A stretch of 64,000 nucleotides of DNA from Microbispora siamensis (GTDB lineage: Bacteria; Actinomycetota; Actinomycetes; Streptosporangiales; Streptosporangiaceae), in assembly GCF_016863095.1 (NCBI RefSeq), contig NZ_BOOF01000020.1, positions 62,001-126,000 on the forward strand, read 5' to 3'. The notes beneath the pieces are model-generated. The model saw only the letters and a program-made list of their open reading frames with translations, made no database searches and was not told where the DNA came from. The position numbers and the translations under genes were made by a program. This document shows positions 1 through 10,886 of the stretch, piece after piece. Every line of letters begins with the position of its first letter. Positions within the stretch are counted from its first letter, which is position 1.

Positions 1-261
1 GACGGGACCGGCACGGTGACGGTCTGGACCGAGCACGGGACGCTGGTGTGCCAGATAGACGACGGCGGCCGGATCGCCGACCCGCTCGCCGGGCGGGTGC
101 CGCCTCCCGACCACGCCACCCACGGACGCGGCCTGCTCATCGCCCACGAGTTCGCGGACCTGGTCCGCATCCACCGGCACTCGCGGGGGACGAGCATCCG
201 CCTCCACTTCGCCCTGTCGCCCGAGCGGGAACCGGCCGTCAGGCGACGGACGGCGCGCTGA
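1..261 (+). CDS. Anti-sigma factor RsbA-family regulator (C-terminal part)
   Basis: Only the last 86 codons are in the window; the frame is open at base 1 and ends in TGA. The segment reads as the end of a histidine-kinase-like ATPase (HATPase_c_2) of the type found in anti-sigma regulators: an acidic D-D-G-G-R-I-A-D-P-L-A-G stretch, then G-R-G-L-L-I-A (the glycine-rich ATP lid) and a closing G-T-S-I-R-L-H-F strand. In the RsbA family this domain follows a MEDS sensory domain and is thought to bind an anti-sigma partner. The MEDS part would lie upstream and is not seen, so the subfamily is inference. Confidence 0.72.
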   Translation, partial: DGTGTVTVWTEHGTLVCQIDDGGRIADPLAGRVPPPDHATHGRGLLIAHEFADLVRIHRHSRGTSIRLHFALSPEREPAVRRRTAR

Positions 262-321
262 AGAGGCTTGCCCGGTGAAGGATCCGTACGGGAATCAGCG
301 GTAGCCCTCGGCGGCGGCCGT

Positions 322-828
322 TCACTGGGCGGCGGCGTCGAGCACGCGGGAACGCTCGGCCTCCGCGGCCCTCTGGCACTCGAAGGCCGAGAGGATCGTG
401 TCGAGGATCTCGCCGAACTGCCGCACCTGGCCGGGGGTGAGGGGGTCGAACAGCACCCGGCGGACCTCCTCGACGTGGCCCGGCGCCGCCTCCACGAGGG
501 CGGCGAAGCCCTCGTCGGTGAGCTCTGCGACGGTCGTGCGCCGGTCCTCCGGCCGCTTGAGCCGCCGCACCCAGCCCTTCTCCTCCAGCCGGGAGACGGC
601 GTGGGACAGGCGGCTGACCGAATACTGGAGCATGGCGGACAGCTCCGTCATCGTCATGGTCCGCCCGGGAGACTCGGAGAGGACCACAAGGATCATGTAG
701 TAGGCGTGCGGCATGCCCGAGTCGCGCTGCAACTGCCGTTCGAGGGCCTCCTGGAGGAGCTGGCTCGTCCGCAGGTAGGCGCGCCAGGTGCGCTGCTCCT
801 CCGGGTCGAGCCATCGGGTGCCGGACAT
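322..828 (-). CDS. MarR family transcriptional regulator
   Basis: A 168-residue winged-helix regulator. The region T-M-T-E-L-S-A-M-L-Q-Y-S-V-S-R-L-S-H-A-V is the helix-turn-helix, followed by the wing R-L-K-R-P-E-D-R-R-T-T, typical of MarR proteins that bind DNA as dimers. The ATG at 828 is chosen because a good -10 hexamer (TAGTCT, 836-841) lies 7 nt upstream with no Shine-Dalgarno, implying a leaderless mRNA. It is divergent from the phosphoketolase gene across 87 bp, so it may control itself and that gene; this is inferred from position only. The ligand is unknown. Confidence 0.88.
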   Translation of the reverse strand: MSGTRWLDPEEQRTWRAYLRTSQLLQEALERQLQRDSGMPHAYYMILVVLSESPGRTMTMTELSAMLQYSVSRLSHAVSRLEEKGWVRRLKRPEDRRTTVAELTDEGFAALVEAAPGHVEEVRRVLFDPLTPGQVRQFGEILDTILSAFECQRAAEAERSRVLDAAAQ

Positions 829-835
829 GGCGCCA

Positions 836-841
836 AGACTA
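836..841 (-). promoter_or_regulatory. -10 element, leaderless marR promoter
   Basis: TAGTCT on the minus strand ends 7 nt before the ATG of the MarR gene, leaving no room for a ribosome binding site. No convincing -35 is visible. The same geometry recurs at several genes in this window. Confidence 0.5.
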
Positions 842-915
842 CCGGTCGGTGGGCACGCTGATTTGTGGGCGAAAGACCCTGGTTCGGCCGCTGCTGCTGG
901 GAAAGTGTCAGGGGC

Positions 916-3216
916 ATGGACGCATACGGGAACATCGACGCCTACTGGCGGGCCGCGAACTACCTGTCCGTCGGCCAGATCTACCTGATGGACAACCCGC
1001 TGCTGACCGAGCCGCTCAGCCCCGAGCACGTCAAGCCGCGGCTGCTCGGCCACTGGGGCACGACGCCCGGGCTCAACTTCTGCTTCGCCCACCTCAACCG
1101 GATCATCCGGGAGCGCGGCCAGGGCATGATCTACATCGCCGGCCCCGGTCACGGCGGCCCGGCGGCGGTCGCCCACGCGTGGCTCGAAGGCACCTACACC
1201 GAGCGCTACCCCCACGTCACCCAGGACGCCGAGGGCATGCGCAGGCTCTTCCGCCAGTTCTCCTTCCCCGGCGGCATCCCCAGCCACGTCGCCCCCGAGA
1301 CCCCGGGCTCCATCCACGAGGGCGGCGAGCTCGGCTACGCCCTGTCCCACGCGTACGGCGCGGCCTTCGACAACCCCGGCCTGGTGGTGGCCTGCGTCGT
1401 CGGCGACGGCGAGGCCGAGACCGGCCCGCTCGCCACCGGCTGGCATTCCAACAAGTTCCTCAACCGGGACACCGACGGGGTGGTCCTGCCGATCCTGCAC
1501 CTGAACGGCTACAAGATCGCCAACCCCACCGTGCTGGCCAGGATCCCGGAGGACGAGCTGATCAAGCTCTTCGAGGGGTACGGCTATCGCCCGCACATCG
1601 TCTCCGGCCAGGAGCCGATGGAGATGCACGAGCTCATGGCCGCGACCCTCGACACCGTCTTCGACCAGATGGCCGACGGCGGCCCACTGCCGATGATCAT
1701 CCTGCGTACGCCGAAGGGCTGGACCGGGCCGCGCGAGGTCGACGGGCTCCCGGTCGAGGGCACCTGGCGCGCCCACCAGGTTCCGCTGACCGACGTACGG
1801 AACCGGCCCGACCGGCTGGAGGCCCTGGAGGAGTGGATGCGCTCCTACCGGCCGGAAGAGCTTTTCGACGCCGACGGACGGCCGGTCGAGACGATCACGC
1901 GGACGGTCCCGGACGGGCCGCTGCGGATGAGCGCCAGCCCGCACGCCAACGGCGGGGAGTTGCTGCGCCCGCTCGTGCTGCCCGACTTCCGCGACTACGC
2001 GGTCGAGGTCAAGGCCCCGGCGGCGGCCTCCAGCGAGCCGACCCGGGTCCTCGGGGCGTTCCTGCGCGACGTGATCGCGGCGAACCCGACGAACTTCCGG
2101 CTGCTCGGCCCGGACGAGACCGCCTCCAACCGCCTGTCGGCCGTCTTCGAAACGACGGACAAGGAGTGGGAGGCCGCCCTGCTGCCGACCGACGAGAACC
2201 TCGGTCCCCGGGGCAGGGTCATGGAGGTGCTCAGCGAGCACCAGTGCCAGGGCTGGCTGGAGGGCTACCTGCTGACCGGCCGCCACGGGCTGTTCAACTG
2301 CTACGAGGCGTTCATCCACATCGTGGACGCGATGTTCAACCAGCACGCCAAGTGGCTGGAGTCCTCCCGCAAGATCCCCTGGCGGCGGCCGGTCGCCTCG
2401 CTGAACTACCTGCTGTCGTCCCACGTCTGGCGCCAGGACCACAACGGCTTCAGCCACCAGGACCCCGGCTTCCTCGACGTGGTGGTGAACAAGAAGGCCG
2501 AGGTCGTCCGCGTCTACCTGCCGCCGGACGCCAACACTCTGCTGTCGGTCGCCGACCACTGCCTGCGCTCGCGCGACTACGTGAACGTGGTCGTGGCGGG
2601 CAAGCAGCCCGTGCTCGACCTGATGAGCATGGACGAGGCGATCGTCCACTGCACCCGCGGGCTGGGCATCCTCGACTGGGCCTCCACCGACCAGGGCACC
2701 GACCCTGACGTCGTGCTCGCCTGCGCCGGTGACGTGCCCACGCTGGAGACCCTGGCCGCCGCCGCGCTGCTCCGCGAGCACCTGCCCGAGCTGCGGATCC
2801 GGGTGATCAACGTGGTCGACCTCATGCGGCTGCAGCCGGCCTCCGAGCACCCGCACGGCCTGCGCGACGCCGAGTTCGACGCGCTGTTCACCACAGACCG
2901 GCCGATCATCTTCAACTTCCACGGCTATCCGTGGCTGATCCACCGCCTCACCTACCGGCGTACCGGGCACGACAACCTGCACGTGCGCGGCTACAAGGAG
3001 GAGGGCACCACCACCACGCCGTTCGACATGGCGATGCTCAACGACATCGACCGCTTCCACCTGGTGATGGACGTGATCGACCGGGTGCCCGGGCTGGGCA
3101 GCAGGGCGGCCCACCTGCGTCAGCGCATGGCCGACGCCCGGCTGCGCGCCCGCGCCCACACCCGCGAGTTCGGCGAGGACCCGGCCGAGATCCGCGACTG
3201 GACGTGGCCTTACTGA
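916..3216 (+). CDS. xfp: Xylulose-5-phosphate/fructose-6-phosphate phosphoketolase
   Basis: A 766-residue thiamine-diphosphate enzyme that splits xylulose 5-phosphate (or fructose 6-phosphate) with phosphate to acetyl phosphate plus glyceraldehyde 3-phosphate (or erythrose 4-phosphate). The N-terminal [15 protein letters not shown], the G-P-G-H-G-G-P loop and the ThDP-binding G-D-G-E-A-E-T-G-P (about residues 163-171) are diagnostic of XFP, and the length matches the family. I take the ATG at 916 because family proteins begin close to this Tyr-Trp-Arg segment; an upstream in-frame start at 865 would add 17 atypical residues. The gene is cytoplasmic and stands alone, divergent from marR. Confidence 0.95.
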   Translation: MDAYGNIDAYWRAANYLSVGQIYLMDNPLLTEPLSPEHVKPRLLGHWGTTPGLNFCFAHLNRIIRERGQGMIYIAGPGHGGPAAVAHAWLEGTYTERYPHVTQDAEGMRRLFRQFSFPGGIPSHVAPETPGSIHEGGELGYALSHAYGAAFDNPGLVVACVVGDGEAETGPLATGWHSNKFLNRDTDGVVLPILHLNGYKIANPTVLARIPEDELIKLFEGYGYRPHIVSGQEPMEMHELMAATLDTVFDQMADGGPLPMIILRTPKGWTGPREVDGLPVEGTWRAHQVPLTDVRNRPDRLEALEEWMRSYRPEELFDADGRPVETITRTVPDGPLRMSASPHANGGELLRPLVLPDFRDYAVEVKAPAAASSEPTRVLGAFLRDVIAANPTNFRLLGPDETASNRLSAVFETTDKEWEAALLPTDENLGPRGRVMEVLSEHQCQGWLEGYLLTGRHGLFNCYEAFIHIVDAMFNQHAKWLESSRKIPWRRPVASLNYLLSSHVWRQDHNGFSHQDPGFLDVVVNKKAEVVRVYLPPDANTLLSVADHCLRSRDYVNVVVAGKQPVLDLMSMDEAIVHCTRGLGILDWASTDQGTDPDVVLACAGDVPTLETLAAAALLREHLPELRIRVINVVDLMRLQPASEHPHGLRDAEFDALFTTDRPIIFNFHGYPWLIHRLTYRRTGHDNLHVRGYKEEGTTTTPFDMAMLNDIDRFHLVMDVIDRVPGLGSRAAHLRQRMADARLRARAHTREFGEDPAEIRDWTWPY

Positions 3217-3364
3217 TTCCGGACGGCGAGTCCGGCGGCGGGCGCGGCGCATCACCGCCATTCGCGGGCGGCGGCACCGGTAGCATCGGATGCGACCGGA
3301 GCCGTCGCTACGTGTGCGCGCGGCCACCGAGGTCCACGCATCGACCCTGTCCTAAGGAGCAACC

Positions 3365-5341
<1,977 letters not shown>

Positions 5342-5355
5342 CGGCCCACCACCCC

Positions 5356-5390
5356 GAACGCGGGCGGCCCCACCCGGGGCTCCCGCGTTC
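5356..5390 (+). terminator. Terminator after thrS
   Basis: A 9-bp outer stem (GAACGCGGG with CCCGCGTTC) encloses a GC-rich inner region, 15 nt after the thrS stop. It lies between convergent genes and has no clear T-tract. Confidence 0.55.
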
Positions 5391-5448
5391 TGGCTTCTCC
5401 TGGCGGAGCGGGACAGCCGAGGAGCTCCCCGGGCGGACCGGGCCGGGC

Positions 5449-5970
5449 TCAGGCGGCCGGGGCGGCCTCGGCGGGGGAGCCCTGACCGGGGAGGCGGACG
5501 TCGTCGACGGTCACGTTGACCTCGACCACCTGCATGCCGAGCATGCGGCTCACCGACCGGGCGACGTTGACCTTGACCTCGGTGGCGACGTCCATCACCA
5601 CGTGGCCGTACACGATGACGATGGTCACGTCGACCGAGACCTGCTGGTCCTGGATCCTGGCCTGCACGCCCTGGGTCGCCCGCTTGCTCCCCACACCGAT
5701 GCGGTCGCGTACGGATTCGAAGGCGCGCTCGAAGTCGCCGCCGAGGTCGGCGACGCCGGGGATCTCCAGGGCGGCAAGCGCGGCGACCTTCTCCACCACC
5801 TCGTCGGCGACCTTGATCCGGCCCTTGAGGACGTTCGCGGTCGGCGTCTCGGGCCTGGGAGTCTCCACCGGCTCGGGCGGCTCCACGCCGCCCGGCTCGT
5901 CCATGCTCCCCTCGGCGTACGCGTCGGGCTGTTCTTCCACGCGCTCCTCGACGGCGGCGGCCTCGCTCAT
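5449..5970 (-). CDS. Asp23/Gls24 family envelope stress protein
   Basis: A 173-residue protein. After a Glu/Pro-rich tail (residues 1-50) it shows the Asp23/Gls24 core: G-R-I-K-V-A-D-E-V-V-E-K-V-A-A-L-A-A-L-E-I-P-G-V, then the amphipathic strand V-D-V-T-I-V-I-V-Y-G-H. The family is associated with the membrane or with cell-envelope and alkaline stress; the biochemical role is unknown. The ATG at 5970 has GAGGAG 8 nt upstream. The gene is convergent with thrS and divergent from the HIT gene. Confidence 0.88.
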   Translation of the reverse strand: MSEAAAVEERVEEQPDAYAEGSMDEPGGVEPPEPVETPRPETPTANVLKGRIKVADEVVEKVAALAALEIPGVADLGGDFERAFESVRDRIGVGSKRATQGVQARIQDQQVSVDVTIVIVYGHVVMDVATEVKVNVARSVSRMLGMQVVEVNVTVDDVRLPGQGSPAEAAPAA

Positions 5971-6199
5971 GTGAACGGCTCCTCGGGGGGTGGGGCGTCC
6001 GGCAGGTGCATTGTGCCCGATGACCGAGCAGGCCGTCCGGCGTCCGCGGATATCGGTGGGCCGCCGGTCGTGGCCACCCTGCCGGTGACTGCGCAACCCG
6101 GCCGGTGAGAGGAGATCCGCGAGGTCATATGCTGCTGCCAGTGCCCAGTACCAAAGGTGACAGTGCACGGGGGCAACGGGAGCGGAGGAGATCGCGGAC

Positions 6200-6751
6200 G
6201 TGGATTCAGAGCCGATCGAGCAGGCGGGCGCCGGGATTCCCGACAGCTTCCAGCGTCTGTGGACCCCGCACCGGATGGCCTACATCAAGGGCGAGAACAA
6301 GCCCAGCGGATCCGGCGAGGATGACGGCTGCCCGTTCTGTGAGATTCCCAAGCTCTCCGACGAGGACGGGCTGATCGTGGCCCGGGGATCGGCCGTGTTC
6401 GCCGTCCTCAACCTCTATCCGTACAACTCCGGGCACCTGATGGTCTGTCCCTACCGGCACGTGTCCGACTACGCGGACCTCGACGGCACCGAGACGGCCG
6501 AGCTGGCCGAGTTCACCAAGCGCGCCACGCAGGCGCTGCGCAAGGCGAGCGGGGCGCAGGGCTTCAACGTCGGCATGAACCTGGGCGGCGTGGCGGGCGC
6601 GGGCATCGCCGCCCACCTCCACCAGCACGTCGTGCCCCGGTGGGGCGGCGACACCAACTTCATGCCGGTGGTCGGGCGCACCAAGGTGCTGCCGCAACTG
6701 CTGCGCGACACCCGCGACCTGCTTGCCGACGCCTGGCCCGCCGCCTCCTGA
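6200..6751 (+). CDS. HIT-domain protein, Ap4A phosphorylase-like
   Basis: A 183-residue histidine-triad protein. The catalytic triad H-L-H-Q-H-V-V is at residues 139-145 and a C-P-F-C zinc pair lies near residue 48. Order and motifs match M. tuberculosis Rv2613c, an Ap4A phosphorylase that cleaves diadenosine tetraphosphate; substrate here is inferred from that. The GTG start at 6200 follows GGAGGA by 10 nt. In M. tuberculosis this gene directly precedes pgsA1; here a 6.3-kb minus-strand block separates them. Confidence 0.9.
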   Translation: MDSEPIEQAGAGIPDSFQRLWTPHRMAYIKGENKPSGSGEDDGCPFCEIPKLSDEDGLIVARGSAVFAVLNLYPYNSGHLMVCPYRHVSDYADLDGTETAELAEFTKRATQALRKASGAQGFNVGMNLGGVAGAGIAAHLHQHVVPRWGGDTNFMPVVGRTKVLPQLLRDTRDLLADAWPAAS

Positions 6752-6780
6752 CCGTTCCTCGGCCAAGCGCCGGAAACGGT
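6751..6780. terminator. Bidirectional terminator between convergent genes
   Basis: ACCGTT pairs with AACGGT around a GC-rich inner hairpin. It fills the 30-bp gap between the HIT stop and the stop of the minus-strand membrane protein gene. Confidence 0.45.
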
Positions 6781-6781
6781 G

Positions 6782-8932
6782 TCAGGCCGCGGCGGGGCTC
6801 GCGGGCGGGCCGGTCGACCCGGCGGCCGGGACCGGCTCGCCGTGCTGCAGGGCGCGGATGCCCGCGCTGAGGACGAGCGGCACGGCCAGAGCCAGGGCCA
6901 TGGACAGCACCGCGGCCCCCGAGTCGTTGACGAGCATGCCGACCAGGCCGCTCACGAGCGCGCCGAGCAGGCCCGCCCTGAGCATGGGCGCCCGTTCGAA
7001 CGCGATCGGCAGGACGCCGGCGCTCGCCGCCCCCGGCCGCAGCAGCGCGAAGACGAGGAACGCGAACGCGGCGAGCACCACCGGCATCAGGTTGGGGCTG
7101 AGCAGCGTGGAGAGCATCGCCCCGAGCTTGCGGGAGATCACCGGCAGGAACGTGCCGTCGGCCACCTGCCCCACGAAGCGGCCGAGGTGCGTCTGGCTGG
7201 CCGGGGGACGCAGGTAGTCGAGATAGGCGATCGCCATCACCAGCACGCCGCCCGCGGCGCAGAAGGCCCCCAGTTTGACGATGGACACCCGCCTGCCCGC
7301 CACGATCAGCGCGGTGACCGCGATGCCCGGGACGAAGGCGATGACGCCGCCGAAGTCGCTGCCGACGCCCGGCCAGCCGTCGAGCAGCATGGCGAAGGCC
7401 CCGAGCGCGGCGACCAGGGCCACCGCGACGGCCTTGCGGCCCGCTCTGACCAGCCGGTCGGCGGCGGCCGTGGTGACGAGCAGCACGGCGGTGGCGAGCA
7501 ACGCGAAGGGGATGTTCCCCAGGCCGTAGTAGCGGGCACCGACCACGCCCGTGTAGCCCATCAGGCTGTTGAGCTGCAGGGGCGTGCCGGTCAGCAGGTC
7601 GCCGAGCAGCACGGCCGCGGTCACCGCCGCGATCACGGTCAGCGGCCCGAGCACGCCGCGCCGCCACGGGCCGGCGAGGGCCGCCACGGTCAGCGCCGCG
7701 GTGATCGCCGCGATCGCGGCGAAGAGCGTGACCGCGGGCTGCGCCGTACGGGCCCACGGGGTGAGATTGACCAGGTAGGTCGAGACGGGGATCGAGGCGA
7801 GTGCCACGGCGGCGGCCCGTACGGCGGGCAGCCCGTCGCGGCGGCGCAGCAGCAGGAACGCGGTGATGTAGAAGAGCACCTGGAGCACGGCGAGCGTGGT
7901 AAAGAAGACGCCCGTCGTGTCGCGGATCGTCTGCCCGGCGACGTCGGCGGTGCGCAGGGCCGCCACGCGCTCGTCCAGGTTTCCGCCCGTCGCGTGGGTC
8001 TCGACCGGCACGCCGACGACGGCCGGGGGAGCGGCCACCCCGGTCCTGGCCAGGATCGTGGCGGTGAGATCCGGAACGATGATCATGTCGTCGCGGTGGG
8101 TGGACCGGGCGCCGAGTGTCCCCGCCGTGCCGCCGCCGGGTGCGTGCAGCATGGCGGCCCTGAGGTGGGGGACCGAGCCGTGGTCGGAGAGCCCGGCGAC
8201 CAGCACCGTCGCCGATCCGAGCCGCGGCAGGAACGAGCCCAGCTTCGCGTCGGCCGCCCGCGCCGCGGCCCGCCGCGCGTCACCGGACAGGCGCTCGGGC
8301 ACGTCGCTCAGCCGGTCGCCGGAGATGTAGGGCGCGATGAGGTCGGGGATCTCCACCGCGACCACGTCACCGCGCGACCACTGCGTGACCTCGGCGGGGG
8401 AGGGGGCGTAGACGTCCACCCGGCCCTCGCGGTCGGCCAGCGCGAGCGCCGCTCCCGGACCGACGGCCATCGTCGTCCGCCCGGCCGCGTGCAGGGCCTG
8501 CCCGAGCGTGCCCGCGTCGCGCTGCTCCCGCACCTCCCACAGCCAGGAGAACTCGGGGACCACCGCCCCCTCGCCCGCGGCCTCGGGCGTGGGGGCCATG
8601 CCGCACGCTCCCCCCACCGCCGACCGCACCCCGGCCGAGACCGTGAGCCAGGCGTCGTACGGGCAGGTGTCCTTGCGTACGGCCCGCACCGACAGGGAGC
8701 CGAGGGCGGACTCGCCGGCGAGCCGCCAGAGGTTCGGGGTGTCGGCCGGGGTGACGTCGCTCCACATCAGGCCGGGGATTCCGACGAGCACGATCCGTTC
8801 ACCGGCCGCCGTCTCCGGCCCGGCAGAAAAGGCCCCGAAGGCGGCGGACGCCGCCGCCGCGGGAGCGGAGGCCGCGACCGACACGCCGAACACGATGGCG
8901 ACGACCGCGCGCTTCACCCACGTGCCACTCAC
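6782..8932 (-). CDS. Membrane protein with extracellular alkaline-phosphatase-like domain
   Basis: A 716-residue protein in two halves. A signal/anchor helix (about residues 6-30) is followed by an exported region of about 300 residues whose start (I-V-L-V-G-I-P-G-L-M-W-S-D, then D-T-P-N-L-W-R-L-A) resembles the alkaline phosphatase/phosphodiesterase superfamily fold, though a full metal site is not obvious. From about residue 330 there are many hydrophobic helices (roughly 10-12 segments). A role in envelope chemistry is inference. The GTG at 8932 is preceded by GGGGG about 8 nt away; GTG at 8917 is an alternative. It lies just downstream of the GHL10 gene on the same strand. Confidence 0.7.
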   Translation of the reverse strand: MSGTWVKRAVVAIVFGVSVAASAPAAAASAAFGAFSAGPETAAGERIVLVGIPGLMWSDVTPADTPNLWRLAGESALGSLSVRAVRKDTCPYDAWLTVSAGVRSAVGGACGMAPTPEAAGEGAVVPEFSWLWEVREQRDAGTLGQALHAAGRTTMAVGPGAALALADREGRVDVYAPSPAEVTQWSRGDVVAVEIPDLIAPYISGDRLSDVPERLSGDARRAAARAADAKLGSFLPRLGSATVLVAGLSDHGSVPHLRAAMLHAPGGGTAGTLGARSTHRDDMIIVPDLTATILARTGVAAPPAVVGVPVETHATGGNLDERVAALRTADVAGQTIRDTTGVFFTTLAVLQVLFYITAFLLLRRRDGLPAVRAAAVALASIPVSTYLVNLTPWARTAQPAVTLFAAIAAITAALTVAALAGPWRRGVLGPLTVIAAVTAAVLLGDLLTGTPLQLNSLMGYTGVVGARYYGLGNIPFALLATAVLLVTTAAADRLVRAGRKAVAVALVAALGAFAMLLDGWPGVGSDFGGVIAFVPGIAVTALIVAGRRVSIVKLGAFCAAGGVLVMAIAYLDYLRPPASQTHLGRFVGQVADGTFLPVISRKLGAMLSTLLSPNLMPVVLAAFAFLVFALLRPGAASAGVLPIAFERAPMLRAGLLGALVSGLVGMLVNDSGAAVLSMALALAVPLVLSAGIRALQHGEPVPAAGSTGPPASPAAA

Positions 8933-9057
8933 CGGCGACCCCCAGCCCCCGTACGTGATCTTGAAAAAACTCGCGACCACGCTACCGGAGTGGTCGATGT
9001 CCGCGCAGCAATCCGCGATGACCCGCCCTGCCGAGGGATGGCGCCCCTGGGCCGGGG

Positions 9058-10659
9058 TCAGGCCGCCCGGGTCGCGGGGCTCTCGTTGCCGACGCGGTCG
9101 ACGGCGGTGACGTAGTAGGTGCCGGGGGCGCCGGCGGCGTACGACGGAGCCTGCGAGGCCGGCACGACGGCCACCAGGTTGCGCGCGTCCGCCGTGGCGC
9201 AGGAGGCGTCCTTGCCCGTCACCCGGTAGATCCCGTACGCCTGGGCGCCCGGCTGGGCCTGCCACGTCAGCGTCCCGCCGGCGGCCTTGACCCCGCGCGG
9301 GGCGGTGGGGGCGGACCCCTCCCTGAGCACCGGCGGCAGCGCCGGGCGGGCGTAGTGGCTCTTCACGATCCGGTCGAGCACGCCCATCGGGTTCTTCACC
9401 AGTTGCGCGGCGCTGAAGTAGACGTCGCCCGAGATCTCCGGATACTTGCGGTTCAGCGTGAGGTGGGCCGGCAGCTCGCCCGCCTTCGTCCAGGCCGGGG
9501 TGTCGGCGGCCCCCACCCGGTAGAGCGCCTGCCCGATGTAGAGGTCGACGTCGGTGCCCTTCACCGCGTCGGCCCACCACTTGGCGAGCACGGAGTAGTC
9601 GGCCGCGGCGAAGCCCCTGGGCCAGTAGAGCTGGGGCATCACGTAGTCGACCGAGCCCGCCTTGATCCACGCCCTGGCGTCCGCGTAGATCGAGTCGTAG
9701 GCCGACATGCCCTTGGTGGCCGAGCCCGCCGGGTCCTCGGTCCTGTTGCGCCAGATGCCGAACGGGCTGATCCCGAAGGCGGTGTACGGCTTGGCCGTGT
9801 GCACCGCCTGCGAGACCTGGGCGACCAGCTGATTGACGTTGCGCCGCCGCCAGTCGGCCAGGGTCAGGCCCTTGCCGTACTTCTTGTACGCGGCCTGGTC
9901 GGCGAACCGCGTGCCCTGGCCGGGGTAGGGGTAGAAGTAGTCGTCGAAGTGGACGCCGTCGACGTCGTAGCGCTTGACGACGTCCGTCACCACCTTGGTC
10001 ACCCAGTCGCGCACCTGCGGCAGGCCGGGGTTGTAGTAGAGCTTGCCCTCGTGTTTGACGGTCCAGTCGGGATGCAGGCGCGCCGGGTGCCCGGCGGGCA
10101 GCCTGGAGGAGGCCGAGTCGGCCGCCCTGTAGGGGTTGAACCACGCGTGGAACTGCAGGCCGCGCTTGTGGGCCTCGTCCACCAGGAACGGCAGCGGGTC
10201 CCAGCCCGGGTCCTTGCCCGCGGTGCCGGTGAGCCACTGGGACCACGGCTCCAGAGACGAGCGGTAGATCGCGTCCGAGGCGGGCCGCACCTGGAAGAAC
10301 ACCGCATTCAGGTGACGCTTGACCGCGTTGTCGAGGATATTCACATATTCGGCCTTCTGCCGGTCGGGTGACAGCCCCGGCTTCGACGGCCAGTCGAGAT
10401 TGTGCACGGTGGCGATCCAGACGCCGCGAAGCTGGCGCTTGGGGTATTTCGCGCTGGTGGCGCAGGTGTCCGCCGCCGTGAGCGTCTCCGCCTCGACCTG
10501 CTGCCGCGTCGCCTTCGCCGCCGCCGTACGGCCGGCCTTCTCCGCGCCGACCTTTTCGGCCTGGGCGCCGGGACCGAGCGTGTACGCGGCTCCGACTGCG
10601 ACGGCGGCGATCACGGTGGTCGCGATCAACGGGCGGATGACCTGTCCCCGCTCGGTCAC
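9058..10659 (-). CDS. Secreted GHL10-type glycoside hydrolase-like protein
   Basis: A 533-residue exported protein with an N-terminal hydrophobic helix (residues 9-28). The core (about 75-400) is the glycosyl-hydrolase-like 10 / DUF187 TIM barrel: R-G-V-W-I-A-T-V, F-F-Q-V-R-P-A-S-D-A, F-H-A-W-F-N-P-Y-R, then D-G-V-H-F-D-D-Y-F-Y-P with conserved acidic residues. A C-terminal beta-sandwich of fibronectin type III style follows (T-W-Q-A-Q-P-G-A-Q-A-Y). Family members act on cell-wall or polysaccharide substrates; the actual substrate is unknown. The GTG start has GGAGGGG 8 nt upstream. Confidence 0.85.
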   Translation of the reverse strand: MTERGQVIRPLIATTVIAAVAVGAAYTLGPGAQAEKVGAEKAGRTAAAKATRQQVEAETLTAADTCATSAKYPKRQLRGVWIATVHNLDWPSKPGLSPDRQKAEYVNILDNAVKRHLNAVFFQVRPASDAIYRSSLEPWSQWLTGTAGKDPGWDPLPFLVDEAHKRGLQFHAWFNPYRAADSASSRLPAGHPARLHPDWTVKHEGKLYYNPGLPQVRDWVTKVVTDVVKRYDVDGVHFDDYFYPYPGQGTRFADQAAYKKYGKGLTLADWRRRNVNQLVAQVSQAVHTAKPYTAFGISPFGIWRNRTEDPAGSATKGMSAYDSIYADARAWIKAGSVDYVMPQLYWPRGFAAADYSVLAKWWADAVKGTDVDLYIGQALYRVGAADTPAWTKAGELPAHLTLNRKYPEISGDVYFSAAQLVKNPMGVLDRIVKSHYARPALPPVLREGSAPTAPRGVKAAGGTLTWQAQPGAQAYGIYRVTGKDASCATADARNLVAVVPASQAPSYAAGAPGTYYVTAVDRVGNESPATRAA

Positions 10660-10682
10660 GTGGCTACCCCTCCGATTTGCCA

Positions 10683-10705
10683 GTAAGTCCGGCCATAAGT
10701 CTTAC
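10683..10705 (-). promoter_or_regulatory. Inverted repeat in the upstream region of the GHL10 gene
   Basis: GTAAG (10683-10687) and CTTAC (10701-10705) flank a GGCC-centred core, within an AT-rich pocket (about 10660-10750) that stands out in this genome. It may be an operator or part of the 5' UTR. I could not assign -35/-10 boxes. Confidence 0.3.
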
Positions 10706-10838
10706 ATCGGCAAAAGAGCGGTTTAGCCAGAAAAACGAAATGAACTTGTGATGCGGATGTGACGCGGGGCACTTCCTGGGGCTGCCCTTACCTCGGGCGA
10801 GTGAAACCCGGCCCCGGGCGACGGCACGGATGAGCTGC

Positions 10839-10874
10839 GAAAACCCCGGCGGCCGGGAGGCGGGCCGCCGGGGT
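10839..10874 (-). terminator. Rho-independent terminator of the EF-G-like gene
   Basis: On the minus strand a perfect 12-bp stem (ACCCCGGCGGCC paired with GGCCGCCGGGGT, 8-nt loop) is followed by a TTTT run, 13 nt past the stop of the EF-G2 gene. Confidence 0.82.
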
Positions 10875-10886
10875 CTCCGATTCGGG

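Noticed and set aside
322..3327. 1001-codon minus-strand open frame opposite the phosphoketolase gene
   Set aside because: Only its last 168 codons (the MarR protein) look like protein; the rest is low-complexity translation opposite a clear gene, a common effect of very high GC.
3217..3364. T-box or other tRNA-sensing leader before thrS (also checked before alaS and pheS)
   Set aside because: No T-box core sequence or tRNA-pairing bulge is visible; gaps are short.
8933..10246. Upstream extension of the membrane-protein frame into the GHL10 gene
   Set aside because: The extension is antisense-frame sequence inside a gene with clear motifs; the signal helix fixes the start near 8932.
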